Positions 15,754 to 23,413 of a stretch of DNA of 28,182 nt are shown here, piece by piece. The notes beneath the pieces were generated by a model. That model was not told the origin of the DNA. It ran no database searches and saw nothing but the letters and a program-made list of their open reading frames with translations. The translations under genes were made by a program, and so were the position numbers. How positions within the stretch are numbered: the stretch's first letter is position 1; each line of letters opens with the position of its first letter. This DNA is from DAOTTI01 sp034437795 (GTDB taxonomy: Bacteria; Chloroflexota; UBA11872; UBA12225): positions 1-28,182 of the forward strand of contig DAOTTI010000123.1 of the NCBI GenBank assembly GCA_034437795.1, read 5' to 3'.

Positions 15754-17292
15754 TTGCCACCGATCACGCAGCGCCCCCGCAACGTCCTCCTCTTCCTCAC
15801 CGACCAGCAGCGCAAGGATTCCATCGGCGCCTATGGCAACCCCGTCGTCCGTACGCCCCATCTGGACCGCCTGGCTCACGAGGGCGTCCGGTTCGAGCGG
15901 GCCTACCCCACTAACCCCTTCTGCTGTCCCTCCCGCGCCAGCATCCTGACCGGCCTGTACCCTCGCACCCATGGCGTGTGGGACAACGGCGTGCAGTTTG
16001 ACGCCGTCGGCGCGCCCACCCTCGGCGAGCGGCTGCAAGGCCACGGCTACCGCACCGGTTGCGTGGGCAAGCTCCACCTCAACTCCTGGTTCGGCCCCCA
16101 CCCGCCCAGCGGCTACCAGGAATCGCAGGACTACTGGGCCAGGCACCCAGAGATGGCCGCCTGGCACGGGCCATACGGCGGCTTCCAGGAGGTGGACCTC
16201 ACCATCGGCCACGTCCATTACGCCACCAGAGGCGGCCACTACGCCGCCTACCTCCAAGGCGCCTTCCCGCAGGGCATCGAGCTGCTCAAACGAGAGTGCG
16301 CCCTGGTGGACCACGGTTACTTCGAGACCTGGCACAACGCCATCCCCGAAGCGCACCACTACAACACCTGGATCGCCGACCGCACCATCGCCATGATCGA
16401 TCGCTTTACCGGTGCGGGGGACGGGGCGGGGGAAAGCGTCGCGCCGCCGTTCTTCATCCAATGTTCCTTCCCCGACCCGCACCACCCGTTCAGCGCCTGT
16501 GAGCCGTATGCCTCGATGTACGACCCGGCTGAGGTGCCACCGCCGATCCCCGCCTCCCTGGATGAGCTGGCGGCGATGCCGCCCCACTACCTGGCCATCC
16601 ACCTGGGCCAGGAGAACGACTACGCTCGTGCCCGTCCCTTTGCGCGGGAGATTGCGGGGGCGCCCCTGCGCGAGATGGCGGCCCAGATGTACGGCATGGT
16701 GACCCACGTCGACCGCTGCATCGGGCGGGTCATTGAGCACCTGGTGGCGCGCGGCCTGCTGGACCAGACGCTGATCATCTTCACCACCGACCACGGGGAG
16801 CTGCTGGGCGACCACGGCTTCTTGCTGAAGGGGCCGTACTTCTACCAGGCCCTGCTCAACGTGCCCCTGATTATTCGCTGCCCCGGCATCACCGCGGCCG
16901 CTCCCCTGGTCCGGCACGAGCTGGTCAGCCACGTCGATCTGGTGCCGACAATACTCGATTGTCTCGGCCTGGATGTGCCGGCGTACCTGCCCGGGCACTC
17001 GCTGCGCGGCTACCTGGCGGGGGAACCGTCCTTGGTGCGTGACGCCGTGCTCACCGAGTACCGGCCCCGTGGCCGGAACATGAAGGTGCTGCACATGCAG
17101 GACTGGAAGTACGTCTACTATCACCGCGCGCCGTACGGTGAGCTGTTCGACCTGGCCAACGACCCGCAGGAACGGCGCAACCTCTTCGCCGACCCGGCCT
17201 GCGCTGGCCGGCGCCGCGCGCTGCACGAGCGCCTGCTGGAGGAGCTGGTCGATACCGAGTCAACCTGGCCAGCCAAGGGCTGGTGGGCCTGA
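15754..17292 (+). CDS. Sulfatase C (type I, formylglycine-dependent)
   Basis: A 512-residue sulfatase. The activation motif is C57-C-P-S-R61 followed by I-L-T-G, with Cys57 the formylglycine precursor. Metal ligands D17-Q18 and D346-H347 are canonical. The start is TTG at 15754, with GGAGGT 5 nt upstream. An in-frame ATG at 15619 would run through the inverted repeat and operator 3 and is rejected. No signal peptide is seen, so a cytoplasmic location is likely. It has a long insertion (about 95-200) rich in His/Tyr before the D-P-H-H-P substrate-side motif. It is divergent from the MDR gene. Its 3' end abuts an inverted repeat and the truncated SBP 4. Likely acts on an imported sulfated sugar; substrate unknown. 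Confidence 0.92.
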   Translation: MPPITQRPRNVLLFLTDQQRKDSIGAYGNPVVRTPHLDRLAHEGVRFERAYPTNPFCCPSRASILTGLYPRTHGVWDNGVQFDAVGAPTLGERLQGHGYRTGCVGKLHLNSWFGPHPPSGYQESQDYWARHPEMAAWHGPYGGFQEVDLTIGHVHYATRGGHYAAYLQGAFPQGIELLKRECALVDHGYFETWHNAIPEAHHYNTWIADRTIAMIDRFTGAGDGAGESVAPPFFIQCSFPDPHHPFSACEPYASMYDPAEVPPPIPASLDELAAMPPHYLAIHLGQENDYARARPFAREIAGAPLREMAAQMYGMVTHVDRCIGRVIEHLVARGLLDQTLIIFTTDHGELLGDHGFLLKGPYFYQALLNVPLIIRCPGITAAAPLVRHELVSHVDLVPTILDCLGLDVPAYLPGHSLRGYLAGEPSLVRDAVLTEYRPRGRNMKVLHMQDWKYVYYHRAPYGELFDLANDPQERRNLFADPACAGRRRALHERLLEELVDTESTWPAKGWWA

Positions 17293-17303
17293 CTGCGGAG
17301 CCG

Positions 17304-17350
17304 GAAGTCATTTGACACCGATACCAGGCAGAAGCGTGTCAAAGAACTTC
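17304..17350. repeat. Imperfect 15-bp inverted repeat at a deletion junction
   Basis: Arms 17304-17318 and 17336-17350 match at 13 of 15 positions and end in perfect TTTGACAC/GTGTCAAA, with a 17-nt loop. It begins 11 bp after the sulfatase C stop and ends 3 bp before the stop of truncated SBP 4. It may be a terminator for the two convergent frames or the scar of a lost mobile element. Confidence 0.6.
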
Positions 17351-17353
17351 CGC

Positions 17354-17857
17354 TCACCTACGTAGCACCTTACCTGTCACCATAGGAACGGTGACCATCT
17401 GGCCCTTATAACTGTGGGAGGCGCGTAGACCGGGCAGGAACCCCTCTGGCTGCCACGTCTTAGTGCGTCTCAGCAGTTCGTGCGCAGGGATGGCCAAGTT
17501 CCGGGCATAGATGGTGCCTAGCTCCAGGATGATCGCGCTAGCGATGTCCGGAGGCGTGCCGGCCGCCATGGTCGTCTGGAGCTTATCGATACCGCCAGCT
17601 TCAACAACGTTGGGTGTGACCTGCGGCACCTCCCGCCTGAGGAGGTCGAACAGGTTCTTGTACGCCGGCTCGTCAACCTGGGACTGGGCGAGCTTCCACA
17701 CCTCAATGGTGGCCGACCTGACAACCGGCGTTGGCACGCTGGACCCGCTCTTAGCTCTCGCACAGGCCGCCAGCAATCCGCCCATGCCGCCCACCACCAT
17801 CTCCACAAACCACCGCCGACTGGCACCGTGCATGGTGACGCCTGCTCGGCTTTGCAT
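17354..17857 (-). pseudogene. Truncated solute-binding lipoprotein 4
   Basis: It encodes 167 residues, against about 470 for intact relatives. The Tat signal S13-R-R and lipobox L-L-A-A-C32 are intact. The next 115 residues parallel SBP 1, including A-A-G-T-P-P-D-I and W-Q-P-E-G. The match stops after V-P-M-V-T-G, and five unrelated residues precede a TGA at 17356-17354. So the C-terminal two-thirds is gone and ligand binding should be lost. The start at 17857 is chosen for its GAGGAGG Shine-Dalgarno; the alternative ATG at 17833 sits in a 24-bp duplication with a weaker site. It is divergent from the GH36 gene and shares operator 4. It could still be transcribed. Confidence 0.8.
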
Positions 17858-17878
17858 GGTGACGCCTCCTCGGCTTTG
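17831..17878 (-). repeat. 24-bp tandem duplication of ribosome-binding site and start codon
   Basis: Copies 17831-17854 and 17855-17878 differ at one base. On the minus strand each contains a Shine-Dalgarno-like sequence, a GCGTCACC spacer and an ATG. The outer copy has GAGGAGG and the inner GAGCAGG. It adds eight in-frame residues to truncated SBP 4. Confidence 0.9.
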
Positions 17879-17946
17879 ACAGGGCGCAGCTCCACGAGCG
17901 CTTGTTGCTCTCGTTTGCCCCCGGTCTGGGACCCTTGACCGGTGCC

Positions 17947-17960
17947 AATAGTATATCATC
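17947..17960. promoter_or_regulatory. Candidate operator 4 (AATAGTATATCATC)
   Basis: It matches operator 3 at 12 of 14 bases. It lies between the divergent truncated SBP 4 and the GH36 gene (ATG 17979). On the minus strand it contains TATACT, a good -10 hexamer for SBP 4. It is 18 bp ahead of the GH36 start codon, so binding would also hinder that transcript. Confidence 0.5.
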
Positions 17961-17978
17961 GACCATCTGTAGGAGCTT

Positions 17979-20069
17979 ATGAGCGAAGGGGATGCAAGGC
18001 GCATGAGAGCAGAACTGACCAGGGCGAAGACCGGCGAGACGCTGCGTGATGTGCTGGCGCGGATCGGGCCAGAGGAGATCCGGCCCTTCTTACGGGATGC
18101 CCCGGGCTTTGACGTCCGCTTCGCCACCGGCGCCGGGGCTGGGCCAGGGAGCGCCGTGAGCGCAACGATCCGGCCCCTGGACACTCTGGGCCCTGATGAG
18201 CACGGCACCCGCTACCAGGTGGGTGACACGGGCATCGTCGCCGACGTGGCGATCGAGTATGCGGCCGACCTGGCCATCGCCGTCCAGACGGTGACCCTGA
18301 CCAATCAGGGCAGGGAACCGTCGCCGCCGATCCGCGAACTGCACGCCTTCGCTATCCCGCTGGACGTCTACGCGCGTCACGCCCCGCGCGCCTGCGGCTT
18401 CGGTGGGGGACTGACCCACGGCTATTACCCGCCGCGGGCCTACCGCGAGGAGGAGGTCTGCTTCGGCCAGGCCCGGACCTGGGAGCCCCGCGACCCCAGC
18501 TTCACGCGCTGGATCACCGGCCGGCGTAGCTACATCCTGGAGAACGAGGCCGGCGGCCGGAGCTCCCATCCCTACCTGTGCCTGATGCAGGCCGGCTGGG
18601 CGGCCGGCGCGGGCGAGGTGGGCCTGTGGGGCGCCCTGGAGTGGTCGGCACGGTGGGAGCTGCACTTCGGGACGGGCATGGATGGCCGGTTCACCTTCCG
18701 CGGCGGGCCACGGGTGCAGTCCCTGGTGCTGGCCCCGGGCGAGACGCTCCGTCTCCCGCCGGCCCACGTGGGCGTCTACGGCGGGCCGGCGGCCACGCGG
18801 GAAGATGGCTTCAATTGCATCCGGCGCTACATTCGCGAGGCGCTCGCTCCAGACGTGGCGGGCCGGCGCCCCCAGCCCCTGGCGGCCTACGACCACTGGT
18901 TCGGCATCGAGCAGCGCCTGGACGAGTCGCTGCTGCGCCGGCAGGTGGACCGCGCCGCCGAGCTAGGGCTGGAGTACTTCGTCGTCGATGCCGCCTGGTA
19001 TGGCGGGGCCAGCGAGAACTTTGCCAACGGGGTCGGCAACTGGGAGCGCGTGGACGAGGTGAAGTTCCCGCGCGGGCTGGAGCCCCTGGCCGACTACGTG
19101 CGCGCCAGAGGGATGCACTTCGGCCTCTGGTTTGAGCCGGAGCGTGGCCGGCGCGGGTCAGACTGGGTGACGCAGCACCCTACCTGGTACTGGGACATCG
19201 GGCACCCGCTGAACCTGCAGCTGGACCTGACCCAGCGCGAGGTGCAGGACGGCGTCATCGAGATGCTGTCCACCTGGATCCGGCGCCTGGACATTCGCTG
19301 GCTACGCTGGGACTTCAACCAGCAGCCGGGCCAGTTCTGGGACCACGTCGATCCCACCGGCAAGGTGCAGTTTGCCTACGTGGCAGGGCTGTATCGCATC
19401 TGGGACACGCTGCTGGCCCGCCATCCCCACCTCCTGATCGACAACTGCGCCAGCGGCGGGAACCGCATCGACTTCGGCACGCTGCGCCGCTCCGGCACCA
19501 TGGTCATCAGCGACCACGCGGAGGATCCGCACGTCTGCCGGCTGATGCAGACCGGCGGGGCGCGCGTCTTTCCTGCCAACTACATGAACAGCTCCATCTA
19601 CGTCGGGGAGCACGACGGCGACGCCGTGGGGCCGCTGGACCTGGTGTCGCGCATGGCCGGCTCGATCACGCTGTGCGGCCACATCGCCCAATGGTCCGCC
19701 GGCCAGACTGAGCGCGTGCGCCGCTACCTGGACGGCTTTCGCTCCTACCGCCACGTGCTGATGGGCGACTTTTACCGGCTCACCGAGTACCCGCGCCTGG
19801 CCGGCGACTGGGATGTAGTCCAGTTCCTACAGCCACAGAGCGGCGAGTCGGTGGTCCTCGCCTACCGCGTCCGCGGCGACCGGCAGGTACAAACGGTCTT
19901 CCCCCGGCGCCTGGACCCGGGCACAACCTACGCCATCGTCGACCCGTTCTCCGGCACGGAGCTGGAACGGACCCCCGGACGCCACCTGGCCGAAGCAGGC
20001 CTGCGCCTGGCGCTGGAACCGGAGAGCGGGTTGGTCCGCCACCTGAAGCCGGTACGCCAGCAGGCGTAA
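17979..20069 (+). CDS. GH36 alpha-galactosidase
   Basis: A 696-residue retaining glycoside hydrolase of family 36, expected to release terminal alpha-linked galactose. It has an N-terminal beta-supersandwich, a central TIM barrel from about residue 300 and a short C-terminal beta domain. The nucleophile is D445 in R-W-D-F-N. The acid/base is D512 in I-S-D, following the C-A-S-G-G-N-R-I-D motif. No signal peptide is present, so it acts in the cytoplasm on imported oligosaccharides. The start at 17979 has TAGGAG about 5 nt upstream; an ATG at 18004 is possible but out of frame with family spacing. It is preceded by operator 4 and followed, 267 bp on, by sulfatase D. This pairing suggests sulfated alpha-galactosides (carrageenan- or fucan-like galactans) as food. 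GH36 also includes alpha-N-acetylgalactosaminidases. Confidence 0.93.
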   Translation: MSEGDARRMRAELTRAKTGETLRDVLARIGPEEIRPFLRDAPGFDVRFATGAGAGPGSAVSATIRPLDTLGPDEHGTRYQVGDTGIVADVAIEYAADLAIAVQTVTLTNQGREPSPPIRELHAFAIPLDVYARHAPRACGFGGGLTHGYYPPRAYREEEVCFGQARTWEPRDPSFTRWITGRRSYILENEAGGRSSHPYLCLMQAGWAAGAGEVGLWGALEWSARWELHFGTGMDGRFTFRGGPRVQSLVLAPGETLRLPPAHVGVYGGPAATREDGFNCIRRYIREALAPDVAGRRPQPLAAYDHWFGIEQRLDESLLRRQVDRAAELGLEYFVVDAAWYGGASENFANGVGNWERVDEVKFPRGLEPLADYVRARGMHFGLWFEPERGRRGSDWVTQHPTWYWDIGHPLNLQLDLTQREVQDGVIEMLSTWIRRLDIRWLRWDFNQQPGQFWDHVDPTGKVQFAYVAGLYRIWDTLLARHPHLLIDNCASGGNRIDFGTLRRSGTMVISDHAEDPHVCRLMQTGGARVFPANYMNSSIYVGEHDGDAVGPLDLVSRMAGSITLCGHIAQWSAGQTERVRRYLDGFRSYRHVLMGDFYRLTEYPRLAGDWDVVQFLQPQSGESVVLAYRVRGDRQVQTVFPRRLDPGTTYAIVDPFSGTELERTPGRHLAEAGLRLALEPESGLVRHLKPVRQQA

Positions 20070-20087
20070 TGCGTACTACGTAATGCG
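20065..20087 (+). repeat. CGTAATGCG 14-bp-period repeat, locus 2
   Basis: CGTAATGCG occurs at 20065-20073 and 20079-20087, matching in unit and period the inverted pair at 12295-12317. It overlaps the GH36 stop codon (20067-20069). The rest of the gap to 20336 holds only a repeated TATCCTGATGG (near 20129 and 20199) and no gene. Confidence 0.65.
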
Positions 20088-20336
20088 AAAGACGGCTGGC
20101 CTGCCACCAAGACCGGAGCGCCGGCGCTATCCTGATGGCCACCCTATCCCCGTGTTGTCGCTGCCCCATGGCGGTACGTCGGGCGGGAACCCCGGCGGTA
20201 TCCTGATGGCTCGATAGCTTGATGGCTCGCCGGCCCGCCGCTCTGCGCGAGAGCGTTGCTTCACCGAAGGGGGCGCAGCCACGCGAAAGTGATGCACGTC
20301 AAGAGATCCAAAGACAGGACACCGGAGCACTGACCC

Positions 20337-21770
20337 ATGCCGGCAAGGAGGCCTCACATCCTGGTCATCATGACTGACCAGCAGCGTGCCGACGCGCTGC
20401 GCTGCGCCGGACATCCCGTGCTGCGCACGCCCCACCTCGACCGGCTGGCGGCGCGGGGCGTCCGCTTCGCCAACGCCTTTACCGTCGCGCCCCTGTGCAT
20501 GCCGGCGCGCGCGTCGCTGCTGAGTGGGCTCTATCCCCACAACCACGGCCTGTGGAGCAACCAGGCCACGCCGGCTAACGAGCTACCGGCCGGTGACGAG
20601 ACCGTGTTCCGCTTACTCCGTGACGCCGGCTACGCCACCGGCCACATCGGCAAGGGCCACTACTACGCGTGGAACCTGGTCCGCCATCTGAAGGAGCGCG
20701 AGGAATACGTGCGTGCGCTCGGCTTCGACTACGTGCACGAGACCACCGGCCCCCACTTTGCGCGTACCATCCGCTCCTCCCTGACCGATCACTGGGAAGC
20801 CCTGGGCCTCTACCAGCGTTTTCGCGCGGGCTACGCCCCGCCCCAGGGCACGCCCCGCCGGCCGTGGGACATTATCCCCAGCCCGCTGCCGGTCGAGGAG
20901 CATCTGGACAGCTACGTCGGGCGCGTCGCCACGGAGTTCGTTGAGCGGTACACGGGGCACCGGCCGTTCGCGCTCTTCGTCGGCTTCGGCGGCCCGCACG
21001 AGCCCTGGGACGCCCCCGGCGAGTACGCCACGATGTACGATCCGGCCCAGGTGCCGCCGCCAATCCCCGCGGCGGAACCGGGCCCGTGGGTCCCTCCGGC
21101 GGCCGCGGCCCGCATGCGCGCCGGACGCGTCGAGGGCATGGCAGAGGCGCACGTCCGGCAGCTCCGCGCCAACTACTACGGCAAGATCTCCTTGATCGAC
21201 TACTGGGTAGGCCAGATCCTGGGAGCAGTGGAGCAGCGCGGCTGGCGCGACGAGACGCTGGTCGTCTTCACGTCCGACCATGGGGAGATGGCCGGCGACC
21301 ATGGACGCCTGCACAAGACCGTCTTCTACGAATCGAGCATCCGCATCCCGCTGCTGGTGAGCTGGCCTGGGCAGACTGCTGCCGGCGCGGTGGCCGCCGG
21401 CCTGGTGGAGAGCATCGACCTTGTGCCCACGCTGCTCGAAGCGGCCGGCGCGGCGCCGGCACGGCGGTCGCTGGGCCGTTCGCTCTGGCCCGCTCTGCGG
21501 GATCCGGCGGCGACGCTGCGCGACGACGTGTTAAGCGAGGTGCAGGCTGGATACGGAGCGCCGGACCATGCGCGGAACACCCTCATGCTTCGCACTGAGC
21601 GGTACAAGTACGCCGTGGATGGGAACGGGGACGGCTTCCTGCTCCACGACCTGGCAGCCGACCCGCAGGAACAGACCAACCTGATCGGCCATCCCGACTG
21701 CGGGGCACTGGAGGCGGTTCTGCGCGACCGGCTGTTCCGGCGCCTCGTGCGCTGCCAGCCGGTACGCTAA
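20337..21770 (+). CDS. Sulfatase D (type I, formylglycine-dependent)
   Basis: A 477-residue sulfatase. The activation motif is C54-M-P-A-R58 followed by S-L-L-S-G, with metal ligands D14-Q15 and D314-H315. It is more compact than the other three and has a W-D-A-P-type segment in place of the H-H-P-F substrate-side motif, suggesting a different substrate. No signal peptide is seen. The ATG at 20337 has GGAG about 10 nt upstream. It is probably co-transcribed with the GH36 gene, as no operator-like palindrome lies in the 267-bp gap. Its TAA stop (21768-21770) lies 2 bp from the left end of the IS remnant, so any downstream terminator was displaced. Confidence 0.92.
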   Translation: MPARRPHILVIMTDQQRADALRCAGHPVLRTPHLDRLAARGVRFANAFTVAPLCMPARASLLSGLYPHNHGLWSNQATPANELPAGDETVFRLLRDAGYATGHIGKGHYYAWNLVRHLKEREEYVRALGFDYVHETTGPHFARTIRSSLTDHWEALGLYQRFRAGYAPPQGTPRRPWDIIPSPLPVEEHLDSYVGRVATEFVERYTGHRPFALFVGFGGPHEPWDAPGEYATMYDPAQVPPPIPAAEPGPWVPPAAAARMRAGRVEGMAEAHVRQLRANYYGKISLIDYWVGQILGAVEQRGWRDETLVVFTSDHGEMAGDHGRLHKTVFYESSIRIPLLVSWPGQTAAGAVAAGLVESIDLVPTLLEAAGAAPARRSLGRSLWPALRDPAATLRDDVLSEVQAGYGAPDHARNTLMLRTERYKYAVDGNGDGFLLHDLAADPQEQTNLIGHPDCGALEAVLRDRLFRRLVRCQPVR

Positions 21771-21772
21771 CT

Positions 21773-22266
21773 AACCATCTGAAAACCGTGAGTTGCCAGT
21801 GGCGGCGGTACCAGAGCAGGGCGCAGGCGAGTTTGAGCAGGGCGAGGTAAGTGCGAGCGTACTTGCCGTAGCGGACGAGGATCGCGCGACACTTGCTCAG
21901 CCAAGCCAGGGTGCGTTCCACCACCCAGCACCCAGCGCCGAGCCGGAGAGCGCTTCCTGTGGTGCTCGTCCAGCCGCGCCTCTCCGATCCGCCGAATGTG
22001 CGGGACGTACCCGTGCTCGGCCGTCGCCTGGCGTCCTGTGGGATTGTCGTAGCCCTTGTCCAGACACCGATGCTGCGACCGCTCGCCACTCGGCACCGGC
22101 CACTCGACCACGATGGCCTCGATGGTCGCCACCAGGAGCTACGCGTCGTGCACGTTCGCCTCGGCTATCACCACCGCCAAGGGGCCACCCTGGCGCTCCA
22201 CCAGCAGGCTCTTCTTGGTGCCGTTCTTGCCCCGATCCGTACCAATTGATGGCTTTTGAGATAGTT
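21773..22266 (-). mobile_element. Decayed IS5-family element with internal deletion
   Basis: Outer ends AACCATCTGAAAA (21773-21785) and the inverted AACTATCTCAAAA (22254-22266) match at 11 of 13 positions. Between them, on the minus strand, is the C-terminal half of an IS5-type DDE transposase: G-T-D-R-G-K-N-G-T-K, L-D-K-G-Y-D-N, R-R-W-V-V-E-R-T and L-L-K-L-A-C-A-L-L. The element is 494 bp, where an intact relative would be roughly 850 bp. No clear target duplication is visible. It sits between the stops of sulfatase D and the Gfo/Idh gene. Confidence 0.8.
21788..22250 (-). pseudogene. IS5-type transposase remnant
   Basis: Only the catalytic C-terminal half of a cut-and-paste DDE transposase remains. 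Three lesions are visible. The N-terminal third is missing right after the terminal repeat. A TAG at 22141-22139 falls in frame after A-N-V-H-D. A 7-bp tandem duplication (CACCCAG twice, 21922-21935) shifts the frame inside the conserved R-R-W-V-V-E-R-T motif. The catalytic Asp and Glu regions are still recognisable when the frames are joined. It cannot make active protein. Confidence 0.85.
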
Positions 22267-22268
22267 TG

Positions 22269-23288
22269 TTAGAGGATCTCGCGGAGCGGGATGCGCCGCC
22301 CGGTCTCGGCGGCCCTGACCATCGCCTCGGTGACGGCCACGGCGTACATTCCTTCGTGCAGCGTGGTGCCCTGCTGGACCGTCGCCGCGCCCGAGATGAG
22401 GTCGGCGAAGTGGTCCAGCATCGCGCCGGTGGCCTCGTCCATGCCGCCGCGGGTCTCGATCGTCCGCGCCTCCACCGGAGGCATAGGCTCCCCTCGCGGC
22501 ACCAGGTTGCCGCCATAGGTGACGGCACGCAATACCTTGCGATCCGTACTGGAGACGTGCCCGCGCCGGCCAATGACCTGCACCAGGTTCGCCGCCTGGG
22601 CGCCGAACATGCTGGAGACGATGGTGGCCGTGCGCGCGCCGCCGTCGTACTCCACCATCAGGTTCATGAACTCGATGGTCTGATCGCCGCGCATCGCGCC
22701 ACGATGCACGGAGCCGTAGACCGCCTCCGGCTCGCCGCCCATGACCCACAGCGCCAGATGGATGGTGTGCGTCGCGGTATCCACGATCCCGCCGTAGTGG
22801 TCGGGGAAGAAATACTGGGGGGCCATCGGGCCCCGCTGCACCGTCATCAGCGCCTGCACGGGCTCGATCCGCTCCACCTCCCGCTTGAGGGCCAGGGCAA
22901 AGTCGGAGAAGCGGAACTGGTAGCCGACCATGCCGATGACGCCCTGCGCGGCGGCCGCATCGGCCAGGCGCCGCGCGGCGGCGGCGCTCTCCGCCAGGGG
23001 CTTCTCGATCAGCACGTGCTTGCCGGCAAGGATGGCGTCCAGCGCGATCGGCGCGTGCCACCGCGCGTTGGTCGCGATGATGACGCTCTGGAGGTCCGAC
23101 CGCGCCAGCAGGTCCCGATAGTCCTTTACGCCGGGCACGCCAAGACGCTGCGCGGCCGCATCGCGCCGCTGGTCGTCGATGTCACAGACGGCGATGAGCC
23201 GCAGTTTGTCCGACTTCACCGCGTGCGCACCGTGCGCCTGCACGCCTCGCCCGCCACAGCCGATCAGGGCGGTCGTCACTCTGGCCAA
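22269..23288 (-). CDS. Gfo/Idh/MocA-family NAD(P)-dependent oxidoreductase
   Basis: A 339-residue sugar or cyclitol dehydrogenase. The Rossmann motif G-C-G-G-R-G is near residues 11-16, the family signature E-K-P at 95-97, and a D-x-x-x-H segment (D-T-A-T-H) in the catalytic region. The start is TTG at 23288, with GGAGACGAGG just upstream. An ATG at 23306 lies inside a direct repeat and has no Shine-Dalgarno of its own. Substrate unknown; family members oxidise glucose, galactose, inositol and aminosugars. The stop TAA is 2 bp from the right end of the IS remnant. It shares direction with the macro-domain gene (111 bp upstream). Confidence 0.9.
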   Translation of the reverse strand: MARVTTALIGCGGRGVQAHGAHAVKSDKLRLIAVCDIDDQRRDAAAQRLGVPGVKDYRDLLARSDLQSVIIATNARWHAPIALDAILAGKHVLIEKPLAESAAAARRLADAAAAQGVIGMVGYQFRFSDFALALKREVERIEPVQALMTVQRGPMAPQYFFPDHYGGIVDTATHTIHLALWVMGGEPEAVYGSVHRGAMRGDQTIEFMNLMVEYDGGARTATIVSSMFGAQAANLVQVIGRRGHVSSTDRKVLRAVTYGGNLVPRGEPMPPVEARTIETRGGMDEATGAMLDHFADLISGAATVQQGTTLHEGMYAVAVTEAMVRAAETGRRIPLREIL

Positions 23289-23300
23289 GTCCTCGTCTCC

Positions 23301-23413
23301 TTCCATGCCGTGGTGTGCGTCCCTTATTGGGTGGCGCTTCCGCCTCGCCTGGCGCGCCGCCGCCAGGCGGGTACTCTTCCACGCCGTGATGTGCGTCCCT
23401 TATTGGGTAGCGC
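23301..23413. repeat. 37-bp direct repeats flanking a 9-bp-stem hairpin
   Basis: Copies 23301-23337 and 23377-23413 differ at three positions and both contain GTGCGTCCCTTATTGGGT. Between them CGCCTGGCG (23346-23354) and CGCCAGGCG (23361-23369) form a hairpin with a 6-nt loop. The right copy supplies the last codons and TAA stop of the macro-domain gene. The left copy supplies the upstream ATG of the Gfo/Idh frame. The hairpin could terminate the macro-domain transcript but has no T-tract. Confidence 0.85.

Noticed and set aside
15748..17226. Open frame of 492 codons opposite sulfatase C
   Set aside because: It lies entirely antisense to a protein with all sulfatase motifs and has the V/G/R-rich composition expected of an antisense shadow.
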